64,000 bases of DNA from an uncultured Collinsella sp. (GTDB lineage Bacteria; Actinomycetota; Coriobacteriia; Coriobacteriales; Coriobacteriaceae), in the NCBI GenBank assembly GCA_900541235.1, contig UQIW01000012.1, positions 1-64,000 on the forward strand, given 5' to 3'. The notes under the pieces were generated by a model. The model did no database searches. It was not told the origin of the DNA and worked only from the letters and a program-made list of their open reading frames with translations. Position numbers and translations under genes: made by a program. Within the stretch, counting starts at the first letter, position 1; each line of letters starts with the position of its first letter. Shown here in pieces: positions 1-8,334 of this stretch.

Positions 1-87
1 CCGCATCTGATGGTGTCGACGTCAATGGTATACGGGTGCATCATCGACGTCTTCAATACAGAAAATATCAGTGCGGAGTGTGCCTAA
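1..87 (+). CDS. C-terminal end of an unidentified protein (partial)
   Basis: An open frame enters from the left edge and stops with TAA at 85-87, giving the last 28 residues of a protein (ending NTENISAECA). Codons look like real coding sequence and the frame is open throughout. The short tail containing YGCIIDVFNTE vaguely resembles the end of a beta-carbonic anhydrase, but this is too little sequence to assign a family. Confidence 0.45.
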   Translation, partial: PHLMVSTSMVYGCIIDVFNTENISAECA

Positions 88-269
88 AAGTAAACTAATG
101 GCGGGCCCTGCGATGTCCGGTCTTCAGTGGATTACTGCTGGGGGAATTAATGGCGCGCTTCGCGCGTTTTGGATGGGGTCTGTCCCGGCGGCGCGTTTGG
201 CGCTTCGCGCCGCGCGCCTTATCGATCGGGATTGAGATGCATGTGGTGCTTCTCGCCTTACGACTGTAG

Positions 270-304
270 CGGCCGCGGTCCCGTTTGGGGTCGCGGCCGT
301 TTTG
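270..304 (+). terminator. Intrinsic terminator upstream of larA
   Basis: CGGCCGCG (270-277) pairs with CGCGGCCG (292-299), extended inward by GTCCC/GGGGT, and is followed by a T run. It lies in the 339-base gap between the partial gene at the left edge and larA. Two smaller GC hairpins occur at about 150-225 (GCGCGCTTCGCGCG type). No other gene is visible in this gap. Confidence 0.6.
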
Positions 305-426
305 TTGTGGGTCAAATATGAACGTTGTGTTAATGGGTCGGTGGACGGTGGTGTTTTTCGGTGAGCGGCGTATCCTTCCAACGGTTTATCTAGTGTGTCA
401 GTTGAAAAGGAAGAGGGCGCTCGTCA

Positions 427-1704
427 TTGTTTGAATGTGAACTGCCGTTTGACCACAAGACGTTGCATCTGGAGCTCGAGGATAAGAACTTCGCGGGTGT
501 GATGGAAGGTCATCAAAACGAGTTTAAGACCACGAAATCGCAGGAAGAGCTGGTAGAGGAGTCGCTTGCCAACCCTTATGGCTCGCCGTCGCTCGAGGAG
601 CTTTGTGCTGGCAAGAAGGATATCGTCATCATTAGCTCCGACCATACGCGTCCCGTTCCCTCGCGTGTGACGATGCCTATTCTGCTGCATCACATCCATT
701 CCGCTGCGCCCGAGGCTCGCGTGCGCATTTTGGTTGCTACGGGTATGCATCGTCCGTCGACGCATGAGGAACTCGTCAACAAGTACGGCGAGGAGATCGT
801 TGCCAACGAGGAAATCGTTATGCACGTCGCGACCGATGACAGCATGATGAAAAAGATCGGCACCCTGCCTTCTGGCGGCGAGTGCATCATCAACAAGATT
901 GCTGCCGATTGCGATCTGCTGCTTGCCGAGGGCTTTATTGAGCCGCACTTCTTTGCCGGTTTCTCTGGTAGCCGCAAGTCCGTCCTGCCTGGCATCGCCA
1001 GCTACAAGACCATCATGTACAACCACAACGGTCAGTTTGTGAACGATTCCCATTCGCGTGCCGGCAACCTGTGCCACAACCACGTGAGCGAGGACATGTT
1101 TGCCGCTGCCGAGATGGCTCACCTTGCCTTTGTGCTTAACGTGGTGCTCAACGGCAAGCATGAGGTTATCGGCTCCTTTGCCGGCGACATTCACAAGGCG
1201 CACGAGGCCGGCTGTGAGTTCGTGAAGAGCCTTGCCGGCGTTGAGCCCGTTGAGTGCGAGATTGCCATCACCACTAACGGCGGCTACCCGCTCGACCAGA
1301 ACATCTATCAGGCCGTGAAGGGCATGTGCTCTGCCGAGGCTACGCTTCCCGAGGGCGGCGTGATCATCGACGTCGCCGGTTGTGCCGACGGCCACGGTGG
1401 CGAGGGCTTCTATCACAACATCGCCGACAACGATCCGGCGGAGTTTGAGCGTGCCTGCATCGACCGTCCTAAGGACGAGACCCTGCCCGACCAGTGGACG
1501 AGCCAGATCTTTGCCCGCATCCTGGCGCATCACCCTGTGATCATGGTCACCGACCTGTGCGATCACCAGATGATCAAGGATATGCACATGACGCCGGTCA
1601 ACACTCTCGATGAGGCGCTCAAGCTCGCCTTTGAGATGAAGGGTGTCGATGCCAAGGTGGCCGTCATTCCCGATGGCCTGGGCGTTGTCGTCGCGCAGCA
1701 CTAG
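427..1704 (+). CDS. larA: Nickel-dependent lactate racemase LarA
   Basis: LarA interconverts L- and D-lactate with a covalently bound nickel-pincer nucleotide. The 425-residue product has the family's usual length. It carries the N-terminal SSDHTRPVPS segment, the central FFAGFSGSRKSVLPGI segment, whose Lys is the expected cofactor attachment site, and His residues around them (VATGMHRPSTHEE). The start is TTG at 427 behind an AAGGAAGAGG ribosome site. The next gene in the same direction is a MIP channel, as in the lar operon of Lactiplantibacillus, while larB and larC1 face it from the other strand. LarE, which supplies sulfur for the cofactor, is not in this window. Identification is firm; the physiological role in lactate exchange in the gut is inference. 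Confidence 0.9.
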   Translation: MFECELPFDHKTLHLELEDKNFAGVMEGHQNEFKTTKSQEELVEESLANPYGSPSLEELCAGKKDIVIISSDHTRPVPSRVTMPILLHHIHSAAPEARVRILVATGMHRPSTHEELVNKYGEEIVANEEIVMHVATDDSMMKKIGTLPSGGECIINKIAADCDLLLAEGFIEPHFFAGFSGSRKSVLPGIASYKTIMYNHNGQFVNDSHSRAGNLCHNHVSEDMFAAAEMAHLAFVLNVVLNGKHEVIGSFAGDIHKAHEAGCEFVKSLAGVEPVECEIAITTNGGYPLDQNIYQAVKGMCSAEATLPEGGVIIDVAGCADGHGGEGFYHNIADNDPAEFERACIDRPKDETLPDQWTSQIFARILAHHPVIMVTDLCDHQMIKDMHMTPVNTLDEALKLAFEMKGVDAKVAVIPDGLGVVVAQH

Positions 1705-1753
1705 TACGCGGCCTAAACGAATCGTTTATAACCGACAAGAAAGATAAGGTTTT

Positions 1754-2485
1754 ATGCTTACCAAACTCCTCTGCGAATTCGGCGCAACGGCCCTCATGAT
1801 CATCTTTGGCGTGGGCGTGCACTGCGATACCGTGCTCAAGGGCACCAAGTATCAGGGCTCCGGCCACATGTTTGCCATCACCACCTGGTCTTTTGGCATC
1901 TCGGTCTGCCTGTTTGTCTTTGGCGGCGCCGTGTGCATGAACCCCGCCATGGTGCTTGCCCAGTGCATCGTCGGCTTGGTGCCGTGGAGCAGCTGCATCC
2001 CCTTCATGATTGCCGATATGCTCGGCGGCTTTGTGGGCGCCGTAATCGCTTGGCTTATGTATGCCGATGAGTTCAAGGCTTCCGAGGGCGTCGTCGACCC
2101 TATTGCCCAGCGCAACATCTTCTCGACCAACCCCACCACCGAGGGTACGAACTACGCCCGTAACTTCTTCTGCGAGGCTATCTGCACCTTTGTGTTCATC
2201 AGCGCCATCCTTGCCGCTGCTAGCCGCGCTGGCGAGAACGTTCTGATGCTCGCCATCTGCGTTGGCCTGATCGTTTGGGCCGTTGGCATGGGCATGGGCG
2301 GCATCACCGGCTTCGCCATGAACCAGGCTCGTGACCTTGGTCCTCGCATGGCCTACCAGGTGCTGCCGATTAAGAACAAGGCCGACAACAACTGGAAGTA
2401 CGGCCTGCTTGTTCCTGGCATCGCACCGTTTATCGGTGCCGCTCTGGCCGCGCTGTTTGTGCACGGTTTCTTGGGCATGTTCTAG
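1754..2485 (+). CDS. larD: MIP-family channel, probable lactate/glycerol facilitator (LarD-like)
   Basis: This is a 243-residue aquaglyceroporin-type membrane protein with about six hydrophobic segments. The first pore motif is canonical (MNPAMVLAQ). The second, normally NPARDxGPR, reads NQARDLGPR, so its Pro is replaced by Gln. It lies 49 bp behind larA on the same strand. In Lactiplantibacillus the equivalent gene larD encodes a lactic-acid channel, so transport of lactate is the most likely job; glycerol or water transport is the alternative. The start ATG at 1754 follows AGAAAGATAAGG. Family membership is clear, the substrate is inferred from context. Confidence 0.75.
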   Translation: MLTKLLCEFGATALMIIFGVGVHCDTVLKGTKYQGSGHMFAITTWSFGISVCLFVFGGAVCMNPAMVLAQCIVGLVPWSSCIPFMIADMLGGFVGAVIAWLMYADEFKASEGVVDPIAQRNIFSTNPTTEGTNYARNFFCEAICTFVFISAILAAASRAGENVLMLAICVGLIVWAVGMGMGGITGFAMNQARDLGPRMAYQVLPIKNKADNNWKYGLLVPGIAPFIGAALAALFVHGFLGMF

Positions 2486-2511
2486 TCTGAGGCTACATAG
2501 TTGTCCGCTGG

Positions 2512-2626
2512 CCGCATGGGGTAACTCCCCAGCGCGTCCTCGGACATGCAAAAAGGCTCGCTGCGCACTTTGTGCGGCGAGCCTTTTTGCGTCCTGCGGA
2601 GTGCGCTGGGAAGTTACCCCATGCGG
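2512..2626. repeat. Nested long palindrome between convergent lar operons
   Basis: The outer arms, 24 nt at 2512-2535 and 2603-2626, match at 23 of 24 positions. Inside is a perfect 14-bp stem (2548-2561 with 2577-2590) containing A5/T5 runs and extended by CGCAC/GTGCG. The inner stem should act as a bidirectional terminator between larD and tetR. The function of the long outer arms is unknown. The rest of the gap to 2804 shows no gene, only loose repeats of CTTTGGGATG. Confidence 0.7.
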
Positions 2627-2804
2627 ACGGCTGCGGGGTCTTTGTTGCGTTCGTACAAGCAACCCAATATATATCTGAATTTGGATGGGAGGGGCTTGTT
2701 GCTGGTAGGGGCGTTGGGCTTCTGTCGACACTTTGGGATGGATTGTGCTTTGGGTTGGGACGGCGCTTTGAGATGAGGTCGGAACTTTGGGATGAGGGGT
2801 TTAC

Positions 2805-3344
2805 TCAGTTGAAGAGAGGCTTAATGGCTGATAGGTAGTCTTTGGCTACGTCGGCTTTGGCTGCTTGGAAGTTGTGCCAGGCCCACCATTGGACCATTCC
2901 TACGAAGCTTGAGGCTATGTGGTGTAGTAAGAAGCTGCGGTCCATGGTGGCGGCGGGGCCTGAGGGGTCGACGGGCACGGTTTCGGCTGCTCGTGACATG
3001 ATGGTCTTGCGTAGGCAGTCGGCGAAGACGCGTGAGCCGGCGCCGGCTACCAGTGCCCGTACACCCTGCCGACGATTCCAGAGGTTGTTGAGGATATGCT
3101 CGACCTGTACGAGTGGGTCATCGAGGGGCGTACCGTCATTGTCGAGGGCATGGGTGCAGATATCGCGCACGAGCTCAGCGAGCAGGTCATCTTTGCTTTT
3201 AAAGAGGCCGTAGAACGTGGCCCGACCAACATGGGCACGAGCGATGATGTCGCCGACGGTAATCTTGCCGTAATCCTCTTCGCGTAGCAGCTCGGAGAAC
3301 GCTGCAACGATGGCAGCGCGGCTTTTTTCTTTGCGGGCATCCAT
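2805..3344 (-). CDS. TetR/AcrR-family transcriptional regulator
   Basis: A 179-residue regulator. The N-terminal 50 residues are a typical TetR helix-turn-helix (KITVGDIIARAHVGRATFYG, then LFKSKDDLL). The C-terminal ligand domain is not diagnostic. The ATG lies 2 bp after the larC1 stop, so it is translated with larB and larC1 as one unit. It probably controls the lar genes; the palindrome at 5102-5135 upstream of larB is the obvious candidate operator. The effector is not known from sequence. Confidence 0.85.
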   Translation of the reverse strand: MDARKEKSRAAIVAAFSELLREEDYGKITVGDIIARAHVGRATFYGLFKSKDDLLAELVRDICTHALDNDGTPLDDPLVQVEHILNNLWNRRQGVRALVAGAGSRVFADCLRKTIMSRAAETVPVDPSGPAATMDRSFLLHHIASSFVGMVQWWAWHNFQAAKADVAKDYLSAIKPLFN

Positions 3345-3346
3345 GG

Positions 3347-4264
3347 CTATGCATCCACGTCAACGAGTAGACAACGGAGCGTGCCGGAGCAACCCTCGCA
3401 GGGGCGCTTGCCGGCGCCGTAGCCGACGGCCTCGATGTGGTAGCGTGCCGGCAGGTGCTCGGACGTGCGCAGCGCGGTGACGATGGCGGCGCCCGTGGGC
3501 GTCACGAGCTCGCCAGCGACCGGTGCGGGCGTGAGGGCGATATTGCCCGCCTGGCACAGGTTGACGACAGCGGGGACGGGAATGGGCATAGGGCCGTGGG
3601 CGCAGCGAATGGTTCCGTGGCCTTCGGAGAGCGATTCGACCACGATGTCCTCAATACCTAGGTCATCGAGGCAGATGGCGACAGAGCAGACGTCGACGAT
3701 GGAATCGACGGCGCCTACCTCGTGGAACATGACGGTCTCGGGCGTTTTGCCGTGGGCCTTTGCCTCGGCGGCGGCGAGCGCGGTAAAGATGGCGAGCGCA
3801 CGACGCTTGGTGCCATCGCTTAGCTGCGAGCCGTCGATGATAGCGGTGACGTCCGCCAAAGAACGGTGGTGATGGTGGTGGGCGTGATGGTGACCCTCGT
3901 GGCCATGGCCGTGGGTCTCATGATCATGCTCATGGCAGTGCTCATGCTCGTCATGGTCATGATGGTGGTGCTCGTGCTCGTGCTCGTGCGTGTGCTCGGC
4001 AGCTGCTTCGTTGCCGTAGAGCCATGCCATGTCGTGGTCGTGGTTCTCGAGCTCTTCTGCCAGCTGAACGTCGAAATCGCAGGCGTCGATGCCATGCTTG
4101 TTTACGCGCGTGACGGCGATCGTAAAGCCGTCGACCGGCAGTGTGGCGAGCTGTTCGCGCAGGTGCTCCTCGCTGGCGCCCAGGTCGAGCAGGGCCGCGA
4201 CGGTCATATCGCCGCTGATGCCCGAGGTGCCGTCGATGATAAGCGTGTGCTGATGATTGGACAT
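3347..4264 (-). CDS. larC: Nickel insertion protein LarC, LarC1 part only
   Basis: LarC loads nickel into the pyridinium cofactor of LarA. The 305-residue product matches the LarC1 half: an N-terminal IDGTSGISGDMTVAALLDLG, a very His/Asp/Glu-rich segment at about residues 85-135 likely to bind nickel, a central MFHEVGAVDSIVDV, and an ending IEAVGYGAGKRPCEGC. In Lactiplantibacillus full LarC needs a downstream LarC2 region reached by a ribosomal frameshift. Here tetR begins 2 bp after the stop and no LarC2-like frame follows. LarC2 is therefore missing or encoded elsewhere. The gene lies in a larB-larC-tetR operon. Confidence 0.85.
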   Translation of the reverse strand: MSNHQHTLIIDGTSGISGDMTVAALLDLGASEEHLREQLATLPVDGFTIAVTRVNKHGIDACDFDVQLAEELENHDHDMAWLYGNEAAAEHTHEHEHEHHHHDHDEHEHCHEHDHETHGHGHEGHHHAHHHHHRSLADVTAIIDGSQLSDGTKRRALAIFTALAAAEAKAHGKTPETVMFHEVGAVDSIVDVCSVAICLDDLGIEDIVVESLSEGHGTIRCAHGPMPIPVPAVVNLCQAGNIALTPAPVAGELVTPTGAAIVTALRTSEHLPARYHIEAVGYGAGKRPCEGCSGTLRCLLVDVDA

Positions 4265-4274
4265 GGAATGCTCC

Positions 4275-5057
4275 TTAGCGGGCGCGGGGTGTGCCGGCGC
4301 TCAGATGATTGATAAGACTTGCCTGGTAAGCGGCGCCAAAGCCGTTGTCGATATTGACGACCGAAACGCCGCTGGCACAGGAGTTGAGCATGGCGAGCAG
4401 TGCAGCTACGCCACCAAAACTTGCGCCGTAGCCAACGCTGGTGGGAACGGCGATGACCGGACAGCTCACCAGACCGCCGATAACGCTCGCCAGCGCGCCC
4501 TCCATGCCGGCGATGGCGATGACCACCTGCGCCTGGGCAAGTTCCTCGGCATGCGCGAGCAGGCGGTGCAGGCCGGCGACACCTACGTCGTAGAGGCGGT
4601 CGACCTCGTTGCCATAGAACTCGGCCGTCAACGCGGCTTCTTCGGCGACGGGTAAGTCGCTCGTGCCGGCGCAGGCGACGACAACGCGTCCGTTACCGGT
4701 GGGGGAGGGCTTGCCACCCACCAGGGCGAGCTGGGCGTTCGGGGCATATCCCAGGTCGATGTCGTTGCCGAGAAGCTCCGAGGTACGGGCTGCTTTTTCG
4801 CTGTCCAGGCGCGTGACCAGGATGCGCTCCTGACCGGCATCGCGCAGCGCTTCGATAATGGCGGCAATTTGCTCGGCGGTTTTACCGGCGCCGTAGACAA
4901 CCTCGCCGGCTCCCTGGCGCACCCCGCGCGAAAGATCGAGCTGCGCAAAACCCAGATCGGCGGTCGGCGCCGTCTGGATGCGCGTGAGGGCGACTGCCGG
5001 GGCGACTGCTCCGTCGGCAACATCGCTCAGCAATTGCTCAAGATCTTGCTTATCCAT
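4275..5057 (-). CDS. larB: Nickel-pincer cofactor biosynthesis protein LarB
   Basis: LarB carboxylates and hydrolyses nicotinic acid adenine dinucleotide, the first step in making the LarA cofactor. The 260-residue product has a short helical N-terminal region (MDKQDLEQLLSDVADG) and a C-terminal PurE-like domain. That domain contains VVACAGTSDLPVAEEAALTA, the segment IAGMEGALASVIGGLV and a Gly-rich end (VGYGASFGGVAALLAML). An ATG 33 bases upstream at 5090 is in frame, but AAGGGAAC stands just before the ATG at 5057, which is preferred. It is the first gene of the larB-larC-tetR operon, 10 bp upstream of larC. Confidence 0.87.
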   Translation of the reverse strand: MDKQDLEQLLSDVADGAVAPAVALTRIQTAPTADLGFAQLDLSRGVRQGAGEVVYGAGKTAEQIAAIIEALRDAGQERILVTRLDSEKAARTSELLGNDIDLGYAPNAQLALVGGKPSPTGNGRVVVACAGTSDLPVAEEAALTAEFYGNEVDRLYDVGVAGLHRLLAHAEELAQAQVVIAIAGMEGALASVIGGLVSCPVIAVPTSVGYGASFGGVAALLAMLNSCASGVSVVNIDNGFGAAYQASLINHLSAGTPRAR

Positions 5058-5101
5058 ATATGTTCCCTTCGACGGCGCAAAGTCTAGCACTCAAAGGGTA
5101 T

Positions 5102-5135
5102 GTTTCCGAACACTAAGACAAAATTGTTCGGAAAC
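5102..5135. promoter_or_regulatory. Palindromic candidate operator upstream of larB
   Basis: GTTTCCGAACA (5102-5112) and TGTTCGGAAAC (5125-5135) form perfect 11-bp arms around a 12-nt A-rich spacer, 45 bp before the larB start. No T run follows on either side. Its place in front of an operon that ends in a TetR gene suggests the TetR operator. Confidence 0.55.
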
Positions 5136-5171
5136 TATAGGACAGACTGATTCAATTGTTAGACGGATCGG

Positions 5172-5807
5172 CTAGTCACGCAGGATGATGTCCATGGCGA
5201 GCATCAGGTTGCGCTCGTCGATGGCAAACGGGGCGGCTTCGCGCGTCTTGGGCTTGGCGCAAAACGCGATGCCCGTGCCCGCGGCCTGAATCATGGGGAT
5301 GTCGTTGGCGCCGTCGCCGATCGCGACGGTGTGGGCCATGTCGACACCGCACTCAACCGCCCAATCCAGCAGCTGGATGAGCTTGGACTCCTTGGTCACG
5401 ATGTCTGCCGCCAGCTTACCGGTGAGCTTGCCGTCCACGACCTCCAGGCGGTTAGCGAGGCAAAAGTCGATGCCCGCGGCGGCCACGATCTTGTCGGCGA
5501 CCTCGTGAAAGCCGCCGCTTACCACGCCGACCTTCCAGCCCTTGCTGTGTGCCGAGCGCACAAGCTCCAGCGCGCCGGGGGTAAACGTCACGCGCTCAAA
5601 GGTGCGCTCGAATACGCTCTCATCCAAGCCGGCAAGCAGCCCCACGCGTTCCTCGAGCGCCTGCTTAAAGTCGAGCTCGCCGCGCATGGCGCGCTCGGTG
5701 ATCTGCGCTACCTGCTCGCCCACGCCGGCCTCCTCGCCCAACAGGTCGATGACCTCCTGGTTGATGAGCGTGGAGTCGATATCCATAACGATGAGGCGTG
5801 CGGTCAT
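5172..5807 (-). CDS. serB: Phosphoserine phosphatase SerB
   Basis: A HAD-superfamily phosphatase of 211 residues that releases serine from phosphoserine, the last step of serine synthesis. Motif I is MDIDSTLINQE, with the nucleophile and acid/base Asp pair. Motif II is VGVVSGGF, a Lys follows in VTKESKL, and motif IV is AIGDGANDIPMI. The usual extra N-terminal ACT domains are absent, giving the short form. The start at 5807 has a GGAAAGG ribosome site; a longer frame to 5852 has none. It is a single gene between larB and the divergent aspS. Confidence 0.88.
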   Translation of the reverse strand: MTARLIVMDIDSTLINQEVIDLLGEEAGVGEQVAQITERAMRGELDFKQALEERVGLLAGLDESVFERTFERVTFTPGALELVRSAHSKGWKVGVVSGGFHEVADKIVAAAGIDFCLANRLEVVDGKLTGKLAADIVTKESKLIQLLDWAVECGVDMAHTVAIGDGANDIPMIQAAGTGIAFCAKPKTREAAPFAIDERNLMLAMDIILRD

Positions 5808-6063
5808 GACGGGCCTTTCCGAGTGCGGTTGTATTGGGGCACATTGTCGCACGCCGCGCGCTTGGGCGACGGCCAGGCCGCGTCAATTGTTTCGTCTCCG
5901 TCAAGTCTTTGGGCAAGAGCTACTTTTTCGCGGCACATCGACGCGGGTGCGATAAGATAGAACGCCATGCCCGGCTGCGCGGTTTACGCAGGCTGGGCAA
6001 ATCTGTACGACGCCGCCCGGAACGACACGGGGCGGCACAGATCCATAAAGGAGGATCACTGGT

Positions 6064-7851
6064 ATGAGCCAGACCCGTCCCATCGATGAGCATTCCATGC
6101 ACACCCGTACCTGCGGCGAGCTTCGCTTCGAGAACGTGGGCGAAGAGGTCACCCTCACCGGTTGGGTGAGCCGTCGCCGCGACCACGGCGGCCTTATCTT
6201 CTGTGACCTTCGCGACCGCGAGGGCATCACGCAGCTCACCTTCGACCCCGAGCACTCCGACGGCGATGCCTTTAAGATCGCCGAGACCATGCGTCCCGAG
6301 TGGCCCATCAAGATCCACGGCGTCGTGCGCGCCCGTGGCGAGGAGACCACCAACACTAAGCTCGCGACCGGCGAGATCGAGGTCCTGACCGACCACGCCG
6401 AGGTGCTCAACACGTCCGTCACCCCGCCGTTCCAGATCGAGGACGGCATCGAGACCAGCGAGGACACCCGCCTGCGCTATCGCTATTTGGACCTTCGCCG
6501 TCCCGAGATGATGGCCAACCTCAAGCTGCGCTCCGACTTTACCTTTGCCATTCGCGAGGCGCTGTACAACCGTGAGTTCATGGAGGTCGAGACGCCCTCC
6601 CTGTTCAAGTCCACGCCCGAGGGCGCCCGCGACTTCATCGTTCCCAGCCGTATTCAGCCGGGTAACTTCTACGCCCTGCCGCAGTCCCCGCAGCTCCTGA
6701 AGCAGCTGCTCATGGTCGGTGGCGTCGAGCGCTACTACCAGGTTGCCAAGTGCTTCCGCGACGAGGACCTGCGTGCCGACCGTCAGCCCGAGTTCACCCA
6801 GGTCGATATCGAGATGTCCTTCGTGGACCAGAACGACGTCATGAGCGCGCTCGAGGAAGTTCTGTCCGATGCCTTCGGCCGCATGGGTGTCGAGATGCCC
6901 ACGCCGCTGCGTCGCATGGACTACTGGGAGGCCATGGACACCTATGGCTCCGACAAGCCCGATACCCGCTATGGTATGCACCTGGTCGACCTGACCGACA
7001 TCTTTGCCAACTCCAAGTTCAAGGTCTTTGCGACTGCCGCGAACGAGGAGGGCTCTGTCGTCAAGGCCATCAACGCCAAGGGCGCCGGCGCCTGGGCACG
7101 TGCCAAGATCGATAAGCTCGCCGGCGTGGCCTCCACGTTTGGCGCCAAGGGCCTGGCCTGGATCGCCTTCCGCGAGGACGGCTCCATCAACAGCCCCATC
7201 GTCAAGTTCTTCTCGGACGAGGAGATGGCTGCTCTGCGCGAGCGCATGGACGTCGAGCCTGGCGACCTCGTGATGTTCGCCGCCGGCCCGCGCCTGCTCT
7301 CTGACGAGATCCTGGGCGGCATGCGCTCCCACATGGCCAACGCGCTCGAGATCAAGCGCGAGGGTCACGATTTCCTGTGGGTCGTCAACTTCCCGCTGTT
7401 CCACTGGGACGAGGACCGCAAGGCCTATGCAGCCGAGCACCAGCCGTTCACCCTGCCGACCGAGACCGACATCGCCAAGATCGAGGCAGATCCGCTGGCA
7501 GCCGGTTCTTGCACCTACGACTTTGTCATGGACGGCTTTGAGGCCGGCGGCGGCGGTATGCGTATCCACAACGCCGAGATGCAGATGTCCATGCTCAAGC
7601 TCCTGGGCTTTACCGAGGAGCGCGCCGAGTCGCAGTTCGGCTTCCTCATGGAGGCGCTCAAGTTTGGTGCGCCCCCGATGGGCGGTTTTGCTCTGGGCCT
7701 GGACCGCGTGTGCATGCTGCTCACCGGTTCCGACTCCATCCGCGACGTCATGGCGTTCCCCAAGACGGCCAGCGGCTCCGACCTTATGTCGGGTGCTCCG
7801 AGTGCCGTTTCCGGCGCCCAGCTCAAGGACGTCAGCCTGCGCCTGATGTAG
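6064..7851 (+). CDS. aspS: Aspartate--tRNA ligase
   Basis: A 595-residue class II aminoacyl-tRNA synthetase of the bacterial type. The N-terminal OB-fold (VTLTGWVSRRRDHGGLIFCD) binds the anticodon. Motif 2 is FRDEDLRADRQPEFTQVDIE, the bacterial GAD insertion lies at about residues 285-410, and motif 3 is FALGLDRVCMLL. It charges tRNA-Asp, and perhaps tRNA-Asn for later amidation, since gatCAB is also encoded in this window. The ATG follows AAGGAGGATCACTGGT. A strong terminator follows. Confidence 0.96.
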   Translation: MSQTRPIDEHSMHTRTCGELRFENVGEEVTLTGWVSRRRDHGGLIFCDLRDREGITQLTFDPEHSDGDAFKIAETMRPEWPIKIHGVVRARGEETTNTKLATGEIEVLTDHAEVLNTSVTPPFQIEDGIETSEDTRLRYRYLDLRRPEMMANLKLRSDFTFAIREALYNREFMEVETPSLFKSTPEGARDFIVPSRIQPGNFYALPQSPQLLKQLLMVGGVERYYQVAKCFRDEDLRADRQPEFTQVDIEMSFVDQNDVMSALEEVLSDAFGRMGVEMPTPLRRMDYWEAMDTYGSDKPDTRYGMHLVDLTDIFANSKFKVFATAANEEGSVVKAINAKGAGAWARAKIDKLAGVASTFGAKGLAWIAFREDGSINSPIVKFFSDEEMAALRERMDVEPGDLVMFAAGPRLLSDEILGGMRSHMANALEIKREGHDFLWVVNFPLFHWDEDRKAYAAEHQPFTLPTETDIAKIEADPLAAGSCTYDFVMDGFEAGGGGMRIHNAEMQMSMLKLLGFTEERAESQFGFLMEALKFGAPPMGGFALGLDRVCMLLTGSDSIRDVMAFPKTASGSDLMSGAPSAVSGAQLKDVSLRLM

Positions 7852-7875
7852 GCGAGCGGCTACCTATTGCCAGCA

Positions 7876-7909
7876 ACGAGGGAAGGACGTGTGCCTTCCC
7901 TCGTTTTTT
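7876..7909 (+). terminator. Intrinsic terminator of aspS
   Basis: A perfect 11-bp stem (ACGAGGGAAGG with CCTTCCCTCGT) is followed by six T. Confidence 0.9.
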
Positions 7910-7994
7910 GTGAGACGGGGGTGCGCCGGTAACGTACAATAACTACCACGTGGCTGGGTTTGCCGGCCGAATGTGCGATGTCGTGGGAGGGGAC

Positions 7995-8243
7995 ATGGTC
8001 GAGTTTACAAAGACGATTAAAGATCCGTTGGGATTACATGCCCGCCCGGTTGCGCTGCTCTATGACATCATTGCCAAGCATCGTAGCGACGTGTCAGTCA
8101 GCATCGGCGATCGCCACACGGATGGCCGCGATGTCATGGGACTCATGGCCCTCTATGGTGAGTGCGGCGAGAGCGTCGTCTTTCGTGTTTCGGGCGTAGA
8201 CGAGGCTTCCTGCGTTACGTCGATCAGAAACCTCTCGCTCTAA
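7995..8243 (+). CDS. ptsH: HPr-family PTS phosphocarrier with Asp at position 46
   Basis: HPr passes phosphate from enzyme I to sugar-specific EIIA proteins. The 82-residue product has the active histidine exactly at position 15 within GLHARPVALL, followed by R17. The regulatory segment, normally KSIMG with Ser46 as the HPr-kinase site, reads RDVMG, so residue 46 is Asp. This would abolish kinase control and could imitate the phosphorylated state. The ATG at 7995 is preceded by GGGAGGGG; the in-frame ATG at 7950 has no ribosome site. It is a lone gene between two terminators. It could be the general HPr or a specialised paralogue; enzyme I is not nearby. Confidence 0.8.
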   Translation: MVEFTKTIKDPLGLHARPVALLYDIIAKHRSDVSVSIGDRHTDGRDVMGLMALYGECGESVVFRVSGVDEASCVTSIRNLSL

Positions 8244-8252
8244 GCATGACGG

Positions 8253-8295
8253 GGCGCGGCAAAGGACAGCTCTTTGCCGCGCCTTTTTGTTTTGT
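8253..8295 (+). terminator. Intrinsic terminator of the HPr gene
   Basis: GGCGCGGCAAAG pairs with CTTTGCCGCGCC and is followed by T5 and further T-rich sequence. Confidence 0.9.
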
Positions 8296-8334
8296 TTCGT
8301 ATAGGAAACTTTTTCGAAAAACTGAACAGGACCC

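Noticed and set aside
424..1701. 425-codon minus-strand frame opposite larA
   Set aside because: It mirrors a well-supported LarA and is an artefact of GC-rich codon usage; no family and no ribosome site.
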